Below, one piece after another: positions 1 to 7,930 of a stretch of 64,000 nucleotides of DNA (its first letter is position 1; every line of letters begins with the position of its first letter). Source of the DNA: Salegentibacter holothuriorum (lineage in GTDB: Bacteria > Bacteroidota > Bacteroidia > Flavobacteriales > Flavobacteriaceae); assembly GCF_900168045.1 (NCBI RefSeq), contig NZ_FUYY01000002.1, forward strand, positions 744,001-808,000, written 5' to 3'. Position numbers and translations under genes: made by a program. A model generated the notes under the pieces. That model saw nothing but the letters and a program-made list of their open reading frames with translations, did not search any database and was not told the DNA's origin.

Positions 1-681
1 ATTGACGTGGTTGGTGGCGACACTACATCATCAACCTCTGGATTGTTTATTAGTATTACTGCCCTTGGCGTGGCCGAAAAAGAGGATATTGTATACCGAA
101 GTGGTGCTAAGCCAAATGATTTGCTGGTAGTAACCGGTGATCTTGGTGCTGCTTATATGGGCTTGCAAATTTTGGAGCGCGAAAAAGAAGTTTTTAAGGC
201 CAATCCTAATGCGCAACCAGATCTTGATCCTTACACTTATTTGATTGAAAGGCAATTGAAGCCAGAGGCTAGAAAGGATATAGCGCCTTTGCTAAAAGAA
301 CTTGGTGTGAAGCCAACTTCAATGATTGATATTAGCGACGGACTTTCTTCTGAAATTATCCATTTATGTAAAAACTCACAGGTTGGTGCGAATTTATTTG
401 AAGAGAAAATTCCGCTAGATCCTGCAGTGATTTCAGTATGTGAAGAGTTTGATATAGATAGTACCACGATAGCTTTAAGTGGCGGTGAAGACTATGAATT
501 GCTTTTTACAATTTCGCAAGATGATTTCGAAAAGATAAAAGCGAATCCTAATTTAAGTATAATTGGGCACATGACTGAGGAAAAAGAAGGGATGCACTTA
601 ATTACACGTGCCAACCAGAAACTACCACTTATTGCCAGGGGCTGGAATTCTATGGACGCTAAAGATTCTGATGAGAAATAA
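1..681 (+). CDS. thiL: Thiamine-monophosphate kinase, 3' part (cut by window start)
   Basis: ThiL phosphorylates thiamine monophosphate to thiamine diphosphate, the last step of thiamine cofactor synthesis, in the cytosol. The reading frame is open from base 1, so the 5' end lies outside the window; about 226 residues are present against roughly 320-350 in the family. Visible are the VVGGDTTSS segment near the left edge (the Gly/Asp-rich ATP/Mg site of the PurM/ThiL fold), SMIDISDGLSSEI in the middle (a second metal-binding DxSDGL motif typical of ThiL) and ALSGGEDYELLFT near residue 160 (conserved GGEDYELL motif). A short stem (TTTCGGAA/TTCCGAAA, 684-705) follows the stop, without a clear T-run. 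The identification rests on three family motifs and is secure. Confidence 0.93.
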   Translation: MDVVGGDTTSSTSGLFISITALGVAEKEDIVYRSGAKPNDLLVVTGDLGAAYMGLQILEREKEVFKANPNAQPDLDPYTYLIERQLKPEARKDIAPLLKELGVKPTSMIDISDGLSSEIIHLCKNSQVGANLFEEKIPLDPAVISVCEEFDIDSTTIALSGGEDYELLFTISQDDFEKIKANPNLSIIGHMTEEKEGMHLITRANQKLPLIARGWNSMDAKDSDEK

Positions 682-713
682 GATTTCGGAAAATTAATTC
701 CGAAAATGAATAC

Positions 714-965
714 TTAAGAAGCGTGAGCGTAATGCTTACGCTTTCTTTTTTGGTGTATTTTGGAAATATAATCGTTGGTTTCTTTAAATTTCGGGGTTAA
801 GCGAGCCAAAAAACCATTTGCGGTATCAGTCATTTCCATGCCGCATTTCTCGCACTTGTATTCGTGCACGTGATCTGTCACATTTTTAGAAACTCTTAAT
901 TTATGTCCAAAAATGCTGCAAAAAACTTTAGCGAACGAAAATGTGTTAGGGTTTCTTTCCTTCAT
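714..965 (-). CDS. Small zinc-ribbon-like protein of unknown function (DUF1660-like)
   Basis: An 83-residue basic protein of unknown function. It has Cys11 (CSIFGH), a His-containing stretch and a CEKCGMEM pair, which suggests a small metal-binding knuckle. The layout resembles the DUF1660 family of short proteins found in phages and bacterial chromosomes. The C-terminus is very basic (HQKRKRKHYAHAS). The gene is convergent with thiL, 32 bp away, and the ATG at 965 follows an A/T-rich leader. I cannot assign a role; nucleic-acid binding is possible from the charge but is only inference. Confidence 0.7.
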   Translation of the reverse strand: MKERNPNTFSFAKVFCSIFGHKLRVSKNVTDHVHEYKCEKCGMEMTDTANGFLARLTPKFKETNDYISKIHQKRKRKHYAHAS

Positions 966-1037
966 AAAAGTTTGATTTTGTTTATTTTGAATGTCTAAAG
1001 TATAAAAAAAAGTTAAACTTCCGACTAAAAGTTAAAA

Positions 1038-1808
1038 TTAATCGATTAAATGCAAAATTTCTCGGAGTTCTGTTTGGTTTTCCAAAAAAGATAAATGTCC
1101 ATCTGGCAAACTACGGAACTCAGCTTTACAGTCTTTTGCTATTGCTTTTATTGTATTGTAGTCTAGAACAGGATCATTTTTTCCTGCGATTACAATTTTT
1201 TGACCTTCAAATTTTGCAAAAAGCTCAGTGTGATCTGTGCGAATTTTCATACCCTTTATGGCTGCATAGATTGCTTTGGAAGAAAATTGTAGGGCACGCT
1301 GTTTTAAAATCTCAATTTGTGATTTGAATACCTTATAGTTTTCCGGCGTCAATAAATTAGACATCGCCATACTTACAAAAGCCCTTTTATTTTTTAAGAT
1401 CAAAGTGGCCGCACGATCGCGGTTAGCTTTACGTTCCTCAGAATCTGCCTGTGGAGTAGAATTTACCAAAACTAAGCTATTGATTATAGTAGGAAAAATA
1501 TTTTGGAATTCCAAACTTACATAACCACCCATAGAATGCCCGGCGAAAGAAGTTTTTGTAATATTCAGTTCATCTAAAACTGCTTTTACCGCTAGTGCCA
1601 TATCTGCCATAGTATTAATTTCTGCGAAATTACCAGATTCTCCGTGCCCGGGAAGGTCTATGCAAATAACCTGTCGCTTTGCTGATAGTTCTACCACAAA
1701 ATCTTGCCATATTTCTTTAGATTCTAAAAAACCGTGCAGGAGCACAAGAGGGTTGCCTGTTCCTTGTGAAGTATAAGAAATAGGTGTGTTTTTATAGGTT
1801 GTTTCCAT
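1038..1808 (-). CDS. Alpha/beta hydrolase
   Basis: A 256-residue alpha/beta-hydrolase-fold enzyme, probably a cytosolic carboxyl-ester hydrolase; the natural substrate cannot be told from sequence. The oxyanion region is LLHGFLES (about residues 23-30), the nucleophile elbow is GHSMGG with Ser92, the likely acid is Asp212 (KNDPVLDY) and the base is His238 (DGHLSFLE). DLPGHGESG near residue 55 is the usual strand-5 signature. There is no signal peptide. It resembles the YbfF/MenH-like and bromoperoxidase-like hydrolases. It stands alone, with palindromic repeat DNA upstream of its start. Confidence 0.88.
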   Translation of the reverse strand: METTYKNTPISYTSQGTGNPLVLLHGFLESKEIWQDFVVELSAKRQVICIDLPGHGESGNFAEINTMADMALAVKAVLDELNITKTSFAGHSMGGYVSLEFQNIFPTIINSLVLVNSTPQADSEERKANRDRAATLILKNKRAFVSMAMSNLLTPENYKVFKSQIEILKQRALQFSSKAIYAAIKGMKIRTDHTELFAKFEGQKIVIAGKNDPVLDYNTIKAIAKDCKAEFRSLPDGHLSFLENQTELREILHLID

Positions 1809-1827
1809 AGCTGTTTAAAATAGAGGA

Positions 1828-1866
1828 AGCCACGAATTCACAAAAAAAATTCGTGTATTCGTGGCT
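1828..1866. repeat. Palindromic repeat, AGCCACGAAT...ATTCGTGGCT type
   Basis: Ten-base arms AGCCACGAAT (1828-1837) and ATTCGTGGCT (1857-1866) enclose an A-rich centre. A partial relative (ATTCGTGTATTCGT) is present at 20978-20990. It looks like one of the short dispersed intergenic palindromes common in Flavobacteriaceae. It could form a hairpin in RNA of either strand. Confidence 0.6.
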
Positions 1867-1889
1867 TTGGTTTAATATTTTGATGAAAC

Positions 1890-2006
1890 CGTCATTGTGA
1901 AGGAGAGAAGGACTGAAGCAATCTCTTCCTAAAATAAAACGAGCTTTTAAGTAGATCTATTTTTAAACAAAAGATTACCGCGCTCCTAACGTCGCTCGTA
2001 ATGACC
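1890..2006. repeat. MITE-like repeat, CGTCATTGYGA family (copy 1)
   Basis: It begins CGTCATTGTGA with GAAGCAATCT further in, and ends with CGCTCGTAATGAC, the approximate reverse complement of the start. The same end sequences bound elements at 12524-12609 and 28254-28329. No ORF lies inside. It fills most of the 214-bp gap between pepP and the hydrolase. Confidence 0.7.
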
Positions 2007-2022
2007 TTCAAAGTTTTGAAAA

Positions 2023-3315
2023 CTAAGAATTCATAATTTCTTCAATTTCCTCAACTTCAATCGGGATATTACGCATTAGATTAAAAGGTTCACCTTCGGG
2101 CTGAATAACCACATCGTCTTCCAGGCGAATACCAAAACCTTCATCTGGTAAATAAATTCCTGGTTCTACCGTGAACACCTGGTTGGGTTTCATTGGTTCG
2201 GTTAGAATTCCATAATCGTGCGTATCTAAGCCAATATTATGCGCGGTACCATGCATAAAATATTTTTTATAAGCAGGCCATTTTGGATCCTCATTTTGAA
2301 CATCGGCTTTGTCCAGCAATCCTAGATCTAATAATTCAGAAGTCATTAATTTGCCAACTTCTTTGTGATATTCAGCCCAAATAGTTCCGGGAACTAACCA
2401 TTTTGTGGCTTCTTTCTTTACCTTATTTACAGCGTTATAAATTTGTTTCTGCCTGTTTGAAAACTTTCCTGAAACCGGAATTGTCCTGGTCATATCACTA
2501 GAATAATTGGCATATTCTGCACCGGTATCCAAAAGGATTAAATCTCCTTCTTTACATTGCTGGTTATTCTCGGTATAATGTAGCACGTTCGCATTGTTTC
2601 CACTGGCAATAATTGGCGTGTATGCGAAGCCCCGGCTACGGTTTTTTATCATTTCGTGCCAGTATTCAGCTTCAATTTCGTGTTCCCAAACTCCGGGCTT
2701 TGTGAATTTTAGTGCCCTGCGGAAAGCTTTTTCGGTAATATCGCAAGCTTTTTGCATTAAATCCAGCTCAATAGGATCTTTTACTGAACGTAGACGTTGT
2801 AAAATAGGATTGCTTTTTGCTACCTGGTGCGCTGGATATTTCTCTTTACACCATTTTATAAATCTTTCGTCACGGGTTTCGGTTTGTACATTCGCACGGT
2901 AATGCTCGTTGGTGTTAAAATATACCGTTTCACATTGGGACATTACTTCAAAGAAGATCTTCTCAAAATCCTGAAGCCAATATACCGTTTCTATACCGCT
3001 AACTTCTAAAGCTTTTTCTTTATCTAATTTTGCGCCTTCCCAAACTGCAATATGCGGATTGGTTTCCGTAAGAAATAAAATTTCTCGATGTTCGGGTTTT
3101 GGAGCGTCTGGGAAAAGTACCAAAATAGCTTCCTCCTGATCAACACCACTCAAATAGAATAAATCGCGGTTTTGCTGAAAAGGCATGGTGCTATCTGCTC
3201 CAATCGGGTAAATATCATTAGCGTTAAAAACTGCAAGGCTGTTAGGCTTCATTCCCGCTGTAAAGCTTTTCCTGTTTTTTATAAATAGTTTACTGTCTAT
3301 TTGATCGTATTTCAT
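2023..3315 (-). CDS. pepP: Xaa-Pro aminopeptidase (aminopeptidase P, M24B)
   Basis: Removes the N-terminal residue from peptides with proline in position 2, in the cytosol. The 430 residues match the usual length: an N-terminal creatinase-like domain (about 1-170), then the pita-bread metallopeptidase domain. The dinuclear metal ligands are visible: two Asp in LLDTGAEY and SSDMTRT, His in HGTAHNIGLDTHD, Glu in FTVEPGIY and Glu in RLEDDVVI. The ATG at 3315 gives MKYDQIDSKLF, a typical start. There is no signal peptide. It is a single gene with repeat-derived hairpins on both sides. Confidence 0.95.
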   Translation of the reverse strand: MKYDQIDSKLFIKNRKSFTAGMKPNSLAVFNANDIYPIGADSTMPFQQNRDLFYLSGVDQEEAILVLFPDAPKPEHREILFLTETNPHIAVWEGAKLDKEKALEVSGIETVYWLQDFEKIFFEVMSQCETVYFNTNEHYRANVQTETRDERFIKWCKEKYPAHQVAKSNPILQRLRSVKDPIELDLMQKACDITEKAFRRALKFTKPGVWEHEIEAEYWHEMIKNRSRGFAYTPIIASGNNANVLHYTENNQQCKEGDLILLDTGAEYANYSSDMTRTIPVSGKFSNRQKQIYNAVNKVKKEATKWLVPGTIWAEYHKEVGKLMTSELLDLGLLDKADVQNEDPKWPAYKKYFMHGTAHNIGLDTHDYGILTEPMKPNQVFTVEPGIYLPDEGFGIRLEDDVVIQPEGEPFNLMRNIPIEVEEIEEIMNS

Positions 3316-3328
3316 AATTATATAATTT

Positions 3329-3361
3329 AAACCTCACAGGTTTCCAAAACCTGTGAGGTTT
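3329..3361. repeat. Perfect hairpin repeat, AAACCTCACAGGTTT family (copy 1)
   Basis: Fifteen-base arms AAACCTCACAGGTTT (3329-3343) and AAACCTGTGAGGTTT (3347-3361) form a near-perfect stem just upstream of pepP. Related copies are at 20048-20079 and 31872-31905. The sequence is symmetric, so no strand is assigned. It may act as a terminator for transcription arriving from cbpM. Confidence 0.75.
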
Positions 3362-3419
3362 GTTCGTTTGTAAAGTCTTCCTGCAAAGTTATTAATATCT
3401 AAGAGAGTAAAAAAACCTC

Positions 3420-3507
3420 CAGGGAAGCATATAAGTTAATATCTGGAAACTATAATTTGATTTCTAGACAGGTTTTTGGTGTTTTAATCTCGATTATTGA
3501 GTAAAAC
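3420..3507 (-). repeat. Dispersed intergenic element with CTCRATAATCGAG core (copy A, inverted)
   Basis: On the minus strand the element starts TTTACTCAATAATCGAG (core at plus 3489-3501). It continues ATTAAAA and then a stretch with AAATTATAGTTT that aligns with the copy at 4901-5005. It starts 10-16 bp after the cbpM stop codon, in the same orientation as cbpM. The right-hand boundary is approximate. Confidence 0.6.
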
Positions 3508-3516
3508 GTTTCTGGC

Positions 3517-3807
3517 TTATTCAAATAAATCCAGCCTATTTTTAAGTTTGATATTTTCTTTTTGTAATTTTCTTACCTGTCCTAATAAATGCTGAATAGC
3601 TTCCAGACCCTCTAAGTTAATTTCCAGATCGTAATGCAGTCTTCGCAGTCTTTCAAATTCTGAAATTTCATCACAGTGTACATATTGCACTTCTTCTACG
3701 GTAATAATTTCAATTAAACCGCTTTCAGAAAGTGAACTTATAAAGGTGCTTTCAACCCGGTATTTCGCACAAATCTCAATGGTGGGTATTAAATCTTCTA
3801 AATTCAT
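3517..3807 (-). CDS. Chaperone modulator CbpM-like protein
   Basis: A 96-residue MerR-HTH-like protein with an N-terminal recognition region (residues 1-50: [29 protein letters not shown]) and a coiled-coil C-terminus ([21 protein letters not shown], then a Lys/Leu heptad region). CbpM proteins bind the J domain of CbpA and inhibit it. The start ATG overlaps the stop of cbpA by 4 bp (ATGA), so the two are translationally coupled and probably made in fixed ratio. This context is the strongest support for the assignment. A DNA-binding MerR-type regulator is the alternative. Confidence 0.82.
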   Translation of the reverse strand: MNLEDLIPTIEICAKYRVESTFISSLSESGLIEIITVEEVQYVHCDEISEFERLRRLHYDLEINLEGLEAIQHLLGQVRKLQKENIKLKNRLDLFE

Positions 3808-4733
3808 GAGCGTAATTTTTGAAGTTCTTTAAACAGTTCTTTTTCCCGGGCATTTAGGTTAGTGGGCATTTTTACATCATAAGTGATAATTAAATCGCCA
3901 AATTGGTTTTCCTTTTTATATTTCGGAAAACCTTTGCTTTTTAATTTTACTTTGGTTCCGGTCTGCGTTTCCGGCTTCACTTTTAATTTTACTTTTCCGC
4001 TAAAGGTGTCTACAGTGATTTCCCCTCCCAGCAAAGCAGTATATAAATCCAGGTTTACGTTGCTGAATAAATTCTCTTTTTCTCTTTTGAATTTTGTGTT
4101 ATTTACAATATTAAAAGTGATGTAAAGATCTCCTTTAGGTCCACCCTGAACACCCGGACCGCCATGACCTCTAATTTTAATGGTTTGTCCGTTTTCAACT
4201 CCCGCGGGAATGGTAAGTCGAATGTTTTTACCGTTTACCGTGAGTGTTTGCTTATGACTGGTATAAACATCGCTCAATTTTAGTTGAAGCTCGGCATTGA
4301 AATCCTGGCCTTTAAAATGACGGCCGCGACCTGAACCGTGAGCTCTTGCACCGCTACCAAACATTTCTTCAAAAAAGTCTGAAAAAGTATCGTCGTCAAA
4401 ATTTCCTGAATAGGAATAGCCGCCCTGGCCGCCACCAAATCCGCCGCCCGAATAAGCTCTGCCGCCAGAGGCTTGCTGTTGTTTTTTAGCTTCTTCGTAA
4501 GCATCGGCATGTTGCCAGTCTTTTCCGTATTGATCGTATTTTTTTCGTTTTTCAGGATCGCTTAAAACCTCATTGGCTTCATTTATTTGCTGAAACCTGA
4601 GTTGTGCTTCCTTATTGTTGGGGTTAAGATCTGGGTGATATTTCCTGGCCAGTTTCCGGTAGGCTTTTTTTATATCAGCCTGGCTGGCAGATTTATCTAT
4701 TTCCAGTAATTTGTAGTAGTCTATAAAATCCAT
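3804..4733 (-). CDS. cbpA: DnaJ-like co-chaperone, CbpA type
   Basis: A 309-residue J-domain protein that recruits and stimulates DnaK. The J domain is residues 1-70, with the catalytic HPD in KYHPDLNP near residue 32. A Gly/Phe-rich linker (about 85-130, including [15 protein letters not shown]) follows. Then come the two beta-barrel substrate-binding domains and a C-terminal dimerisation helix ([13 protein letters not shown]). The CxxCxGxG zinc finger of DnaJ is absent, which places it with CbpA/DjlA-type class II proteins. It is followed by the 4-bp-overlapping CbpM gene. The 426-bp upstream gap is shared with divergent asnB. Confidence 0.92.
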   Translation of the reverse strand: MDFIDYYKLLEIDKSASQADIKKAYRKLARKYHPDLNPNNKEAQLRFQQINEANEVLSDPEKRKKYDQYGKDWQHADAYEEAKKQQQASGGRAYSGGGFGGGQGGYSYSGNFDDDTFSDFFEEMFGSGARAHGSGRGRHFKGQDFNAELQLKLSDVYTSHKQTLTVNGKNIRLTIPAGVENGQTIKIRGHGGPGVQGGPKGDLYITFNIVNNTKFKREKENLFSNVNLDLYTALLGGEITVDTFSGKVKLKVKPETQTGTKVKLKSKGFPKYKKENQFGDLIITYDVKMPTNLNAREKELFKELQKLRS

Positions 4734-5159
4734 GAAAACTTATGAATTAGTGTTGAAATTCTATCTTCTGAAATTACTAAAAAGCTGGCTTACTTCCCAT
4801 TAAGTTTTTGTAAAATCGGGGAAATTAGGAGAAATTCGACAAGAGGTGATTTTCGTAATCTTCAATTTTGGGAATAATATTTCTAATACTTCTTTAAAAT
4901 TTTACTCGATAATCGAGATTAAAAGCTTGGAGGCTTGCCTTGAAAGCAAATTATATTTTCAAGAATAATGCTTTGTGAGCTTGCTGTGAAGTAGTTTACT
5001 GCTGAAATTAAATGGTAATTATTATTAGTTTTATTTTTTAATATGAAGTTAATATGGAATTTTATGTTTTCGTATGTAATCAAATAGCCTTTATTAGCTT
5101 TTTTTATGAAATATTAATCTAATATTTGTTTCAACATTAATACTTAAAACTTTAAAACT
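4734..5159. other. Divergent intergenic region between cbpA and asnB
   Basis: 426 bp without a credible ORF. It contains the dispersed CTCGATAATCGAG element (4901 to about 5005) and a very A/T-rich 150 bp before asnB. TAATATTTG near 5130 resembles a -7 element but has three bases, not two, between TA and TTTG, so no promoter is called there. There is no obvious operator. Confidence 0.5.
4901..5005 (+). repeat. Dispersed intergenic element with CTCGATAATCGAG core (copy B)
   Basis: The core palindrome is CTCGAT-A-ATCGAG (4905-4917), followed by ATTAAAAG, GGCTTGCCTTGAAA, an AT-rich centre, ATGCTTTGTG and AGCTTGCTGTGAAG. Two GCTTGC motifs about 45 bp apart recur in other copies. It is the best full-length copy in the window, and its ends were set by comparison with copies at 3420-3507, 6903-7000 and 36445-36495. 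Confidence 0.7.
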
Positions 5160-6830
5160 GTGTGTGGAATTGTTTGTGCTTTCGATTTAAAAGAGAGGTC
5201 TGAAGACTTAAGACCTCAAATATTAGAAATGGCTAAATGCTTAAGGCATCGTGGCCCAGACTGGAGTGGAATTTATAGTGATGAAAAAGCGATTTTGGCG
5301 CATGAGCGACTGGCTATTGTAGATCCCATTTCTGGTGGACAACCTTTATTATCTGAAGACAAGCAGCTTATACTTGCTGCAAATGGAGAAATCTATAATC
5401 ATAAAGAATTAAAAAGTCAGTTTCCAAATTATAATTTTCAAACAGAATCTGATTGTGAGGTTATCCTTGCGCTTTATAAAGAAAAAGGAGATAGCTTTTT
5501 AGATGAATTAAACGGGATTTTTGGTTTTGCCATTTATGATGCCGAAAACGATGAGTATTTTATTGCTCGCGATCATATGGGAATTATTCCTTTATATGTA
5601 GGCTGGGATCAAAACGGGACATTTTATGTAGCTTCAGAACTTAAAGCTTTGGAAGGAAAATGTACTAAGATTGAATTATTTCCTCCCGGGCATTATTTAT
5701 CTAGTAAAAAAGAAGGTTTTCAGAAATGGTATGAGCGTGACTGGATGGAATATGATGCTGTAAAGGATAATGAAACCAGTATTGAAGATTTAAAGGAGGC
5801 TCTTGAAAAAGCGGTGCACCGGCAGTTAATGAGTGATGTGCCTTATGGTGTTTTACTTTCAGGTGGCTTAGATTCTTCAATTACTTCTGCAGTTGCGAAA
5901 TTGTATTCAGAAAAAAGAATAGAGAGCGACGATAAAGACGCGGCTTGGTATCCAAGATTGCACTCTTTTGCCATTGGGTTAGAGGGGTCACCAGATCTTG
6001 CTGCTGCAAAAAAAGTGGCCGATCATTTAGACACGGTGCACCATGAGGTAAAATTTACTATACAGGAGGGATTAGATGCGATCAAAGATGTGATTTATCA
6101 TTTAGAAACTTATGATGTAACAACAATTAGAGCTTCTACTCCTATGTATTTAATGGCTAGAACTATCAAATCTTTGGGGATCAAAATGGTGCTTTCAGGG
6201 GAAGGTGCAGATGAATTGTTTGGTGGATATCTTTACTTTCATAAAGCTCCTAGTGCAAAAGATTTTCATGAGGAGACCGTTCGAAAGCTAGATAAATTAC
6301 ACCAATATGATTGTTTGCGCGCTAATAAATCTCTTTGTGCATGGGGTATAGAGGGGCGTGTTCCATTCCTGGATAAAGAATTTATGGATGTAGCCATGAG
6401 AATAAACCCTAAAGATAAAATGATTACCGGCGAACGCATTGAAAAATGGGTGCTAAGAAAGGCATTTGAAGATTATTTGCCAGAAAGTGTAGCCTGGAGA
6501 CAAAAAGAACAATTTTCGGATGGCGTTGGTTATAGTTGGATAGATACTCTTAAAGAATTGGTTAATGCAGAGGTGAGTGATGAACAGCTTAAAAATGCAC
6601 ACTTCAAATTTCCAATTCAGCCACCATCTAGCAAAGAAGAATATTATTACCGATCTATTTTTACTGACCATTTCCCAAGCGATGCGGCAGCAATGTCAGT
6701 ACCTTCTGTCCCTTCTGTAGCTTGTAGTACACCAACTGCTTTAGAGTGGGATGAGTCTTTTAAAAATATGAACGATCCATCAGGTAGAGCAGTAGCCAAT
6801 GTTCATTCTGATAGTTATAAGAAAGATTAG
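5160..6830 (+). CDS. asnB: Asparagine synthase B (glutamine-hydrolysing)
   Basis: Makes asparagine from aspartate, ATP and glutamine-derived ammonia. The 556 residues match E. coli AsnB. The N-terminal class II glutaminase begins Met-Cys-Gly-Ile-Val, and Cys2 is the nucleophile freed by removal of Met1. RHRGPDWSG, ANGEIYNH and ESDCEV line the glutamine site. The C-terminal synthetase has the SGGLDSS ATP-pyrophosphatase loop (about residue 237), and GEGADELFGGY follows. The start is GTG (5160-5162); no in-frame ATG lies upstream, and Cys2 fixes this start. The C-terminus carries a Ser/Pro/Ala-rich tail (SVPSVPSVACS) as in other long AsnB proteins. It is a single gene with its own terminator. 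Confidence 0.96.
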   Translation: MCGIVCAFDLKERSEDLRPQILEMAKCLRHRGPDWSGIYSDEKAILAHERLAIVDPISGGQPLLSEDKQLILAANGEIYNHKELKSQFPNYNFQTESDCEVILALYKEKGDSFLDELNGIFGFAIYDAENDEYFIARDHMGIIPLYVGWDQNGTFYVASELKALEGKCTKIELFPPGHYLSSKKEGFQKWYERDWMEYDAVKDNETSIEDLKEALEKAVHRQLMSDVPYGVLLSGGLDSSITSAVAKLYSEKRIESDDKDAAWYPRLHSFAIGLEGSPDLAAAKKVADHLDTVHHEVKFTIQEGLDAIKDVIYHLETYDVTTIRASTPMYLMARTIKSLGIKMVLSGEGADELFGGYLYFHKAPSAKDFHEETVRKLDKLHQYDCLRANKSLCAWGIEGRVPFLDKEFMDVAMRINPKDKMITGERIEKWVLRKAFEDYLPESVAWRQKEQFSDGVGYSWIDTLKELVNAEVSDEQLKNAHFKFPIQPPSSKEEYYYRSIFTDHFPSDAAAMSVPSVPSVACSTPTALEWDESFKNMNDPSGRAVANVHSDSYKKD

Positions 6831-6860
6831 AAAAACTAATTTAGAATATTAAACTTTATT

Positions 6861-6895
6861 AAAAAGCTACCTAAATCTATGGGTAGCTTTTTTTA
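6861..6895 (+). terminator. Rho-independent terminator of asnB
   Basis: Stem AAAGCTACC (6863-6871) and GGTAGCTTT (6882-6890), followed by a T-run to 6894. It lies 31 bp after the asnB stop. Confidence 0.85.
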
Positions 6896-6902
6896 TGGAG
6901 TT

Positions 6903-7000
6903 TTTACTCGATAATCGAGATTTAAATGCTCCCGGGCTTGCCTCGAAATCCAAAAATTTTGCATTTAATGCTTCGTGGATTTATTATGAGTTAATTTAGT
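6903..7000 (+). repeat. Dispersed intergenic element with CTCGATAATCGAG core (copy C)
   Basis: The core CTCGATAATCGAG is at 6907-6919. It is followed by ATTTAAATGCT, GGGCTTGCCTCGAAA, AAATTTTGCATTTAATGCTT and CGTGG. It aligns over about 95 bp with the copy at 4901-5005. The distal GCTTGCTG end has diverged. It starts 8 bp after the asnB terminator T-run. Confidence 0.7.
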
Positions 7001-7154
7001 TTTAAAATTGTTTGTGAATTGTATAACCGTAATCTTTATGAATTTTGACCAAGAAAACTATAATTACTTTGGGAGATATCGGTTAGTTAATGGTTTTGAC
7101 CTTGGGCAATGTATAAATTGTAAATAATGATCTTCAACAAAATTATCGCTTACT

Positions 7155-7162
7155 TATATTTG
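7155..7162 (+). promoter_or_regulatory. Candidate -7 promoter element for sdhCAB
   Basis: TATATTTG matches the Bacteroidota consensus TAnnTTTG. No clear TTG is seen 18-20 bp upstream. It would give a leader of about 88 nt before the sdhC ATG at 7256. Confidence 0.4.
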
Positions 7163-7255
7163 TTCTAAATAGCCCTATAAACAAGCTGGAAAGTTTGTTA
7201 GTAAGTGATTTGGAGTGTATTTTTGCTGTTAAATTTCTATAAAATTATCAAACCA

Positions 7256-7918
7256 ATGGGTGGATTTCTAAATTCAACCATAGCAAGAAAATTTGCTATG
7301 GCCTTATCGGGACTATTTCTGGTCTTATTTTTAGCTCAGCATTTTACAATCAATCTTCTTTCTGTATTTAGTAAAGATGTCTTTAACGAAGTTTCTCATT
7401 TTATGGGTACTAACTTCTTTGTACAGGCTTTATTACAGCCAATCTTAATTTTTGGGGTTATTTTTCACTTTGTAATGGGTTTTATCCTTGAAGCGAAAAA
7501 TCGGGGTGCAAGAGATATCAAGTATGTTAAGTTTGCCGGAAACGAGAATTCAAGCTGGGTGTCAAGAAATATGATTTACTCTGGAATTGTAGTTTTGGCT
7601 TTTCTAGCATTACACTTTTATGATTTCTGGTTCCCGGAAATGGTTCATAAATATATAGAATCACATCCTGAAGATGCTACTCGATATTATGGCGAGTTAG
7701 TGGCGAAATTCCAAAGCCCGGTTAGAACAATATTATATGTGGTTTCATTTGTGTTTTTGACCCTTCACCTTTATCATGGCTTTTCTTCTTCTTTCCAATC
7801 TGTTGGTTGGAGAAATAAATACGCCAAAGGACTTAGGGGATTCACCAAAGCTTATGCGATCATTATACCGCTAGGATTTATTTTTATAGCCCTTTTTCAC
7901 TATATTAATAACCTTTAA
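7256..7918 (+). CDS. sdhC: Succinate dehydrogenase/fumarate reductase cytochrome b subunit
   Basis: The 220-residue membrane anchor of complex II, carrying heme b and linking succinate oxidation to menaquinone. About five hydrophobic helices are visible (starting FAMALSGLFLVLFLAQH, LLQPILIFGVIFHFVMGFI, MIYSGIVVLAFLALHFYDF, ILYVVSFVFLTLHLYHGF, AIIIPLGFIFIALFHYI). His residues inside them (QHF, FHFV, LHFYD, LHLYHGF) are heme-ligand candidates, as in diheme type-B enzymes. The start is placed at ATG 7256 (MGGFLNSTIARKF), the family-typical N-terminus, not the GTG 51 bp upstream. It is 12 bp from sdhA. Confidence 0.92.
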   Translation: MGGFLNSTIARKFAMALSGLFLVLFLAQHFTINLLSVFSKDVFNEVSHFMGTNFFVQALLQPILIFGVIFHFVMGFILEAKNRGARDIKYVKFAGNENSSWVSRNMIYSGIVVLAFLALHFYDFWFPEMVHKYIESHPEDATRYYGELVAKFQSPVRTILYVVSFVFLTLHLYHGFSSSFQSVGWRNKYAKGLRGFTKAYAIIIPLGFIFIALFHYINNL

Positions 7919-7930
7919 TACGTAAGATTT

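Larger units (their letters stand above)
6831..7255. other. Intergenic region between asnB and sdhC
   Basis: 425 bp without a credible gene. From left to right: the asnB terminator (6861-6895), a CTCGATAATCGAG element (6903-7000), about 150 bp of AT-rich DNA with no pattern I can name, a -7 element TATATTTG (7155-7162) and the sdhC leader. A GTG-initiated extension of sdhC from 7205 is judged not real. Confidence 0.5.

Noticed and set aside
5121-5132. TAATATTTG as -7 element of asnB
   Set aside because: Three bases separate TA from TTTG, one more than the consensus, and no -33 is seen.
7205-7255. GTG-started N-terminal extension of sdhC
   Set aside because: The extension (MIWSVFLLLNFYKIIKP) is outside the family N-terminus, while ATG 7256 gives the expected MGGFLNSTIARKF.
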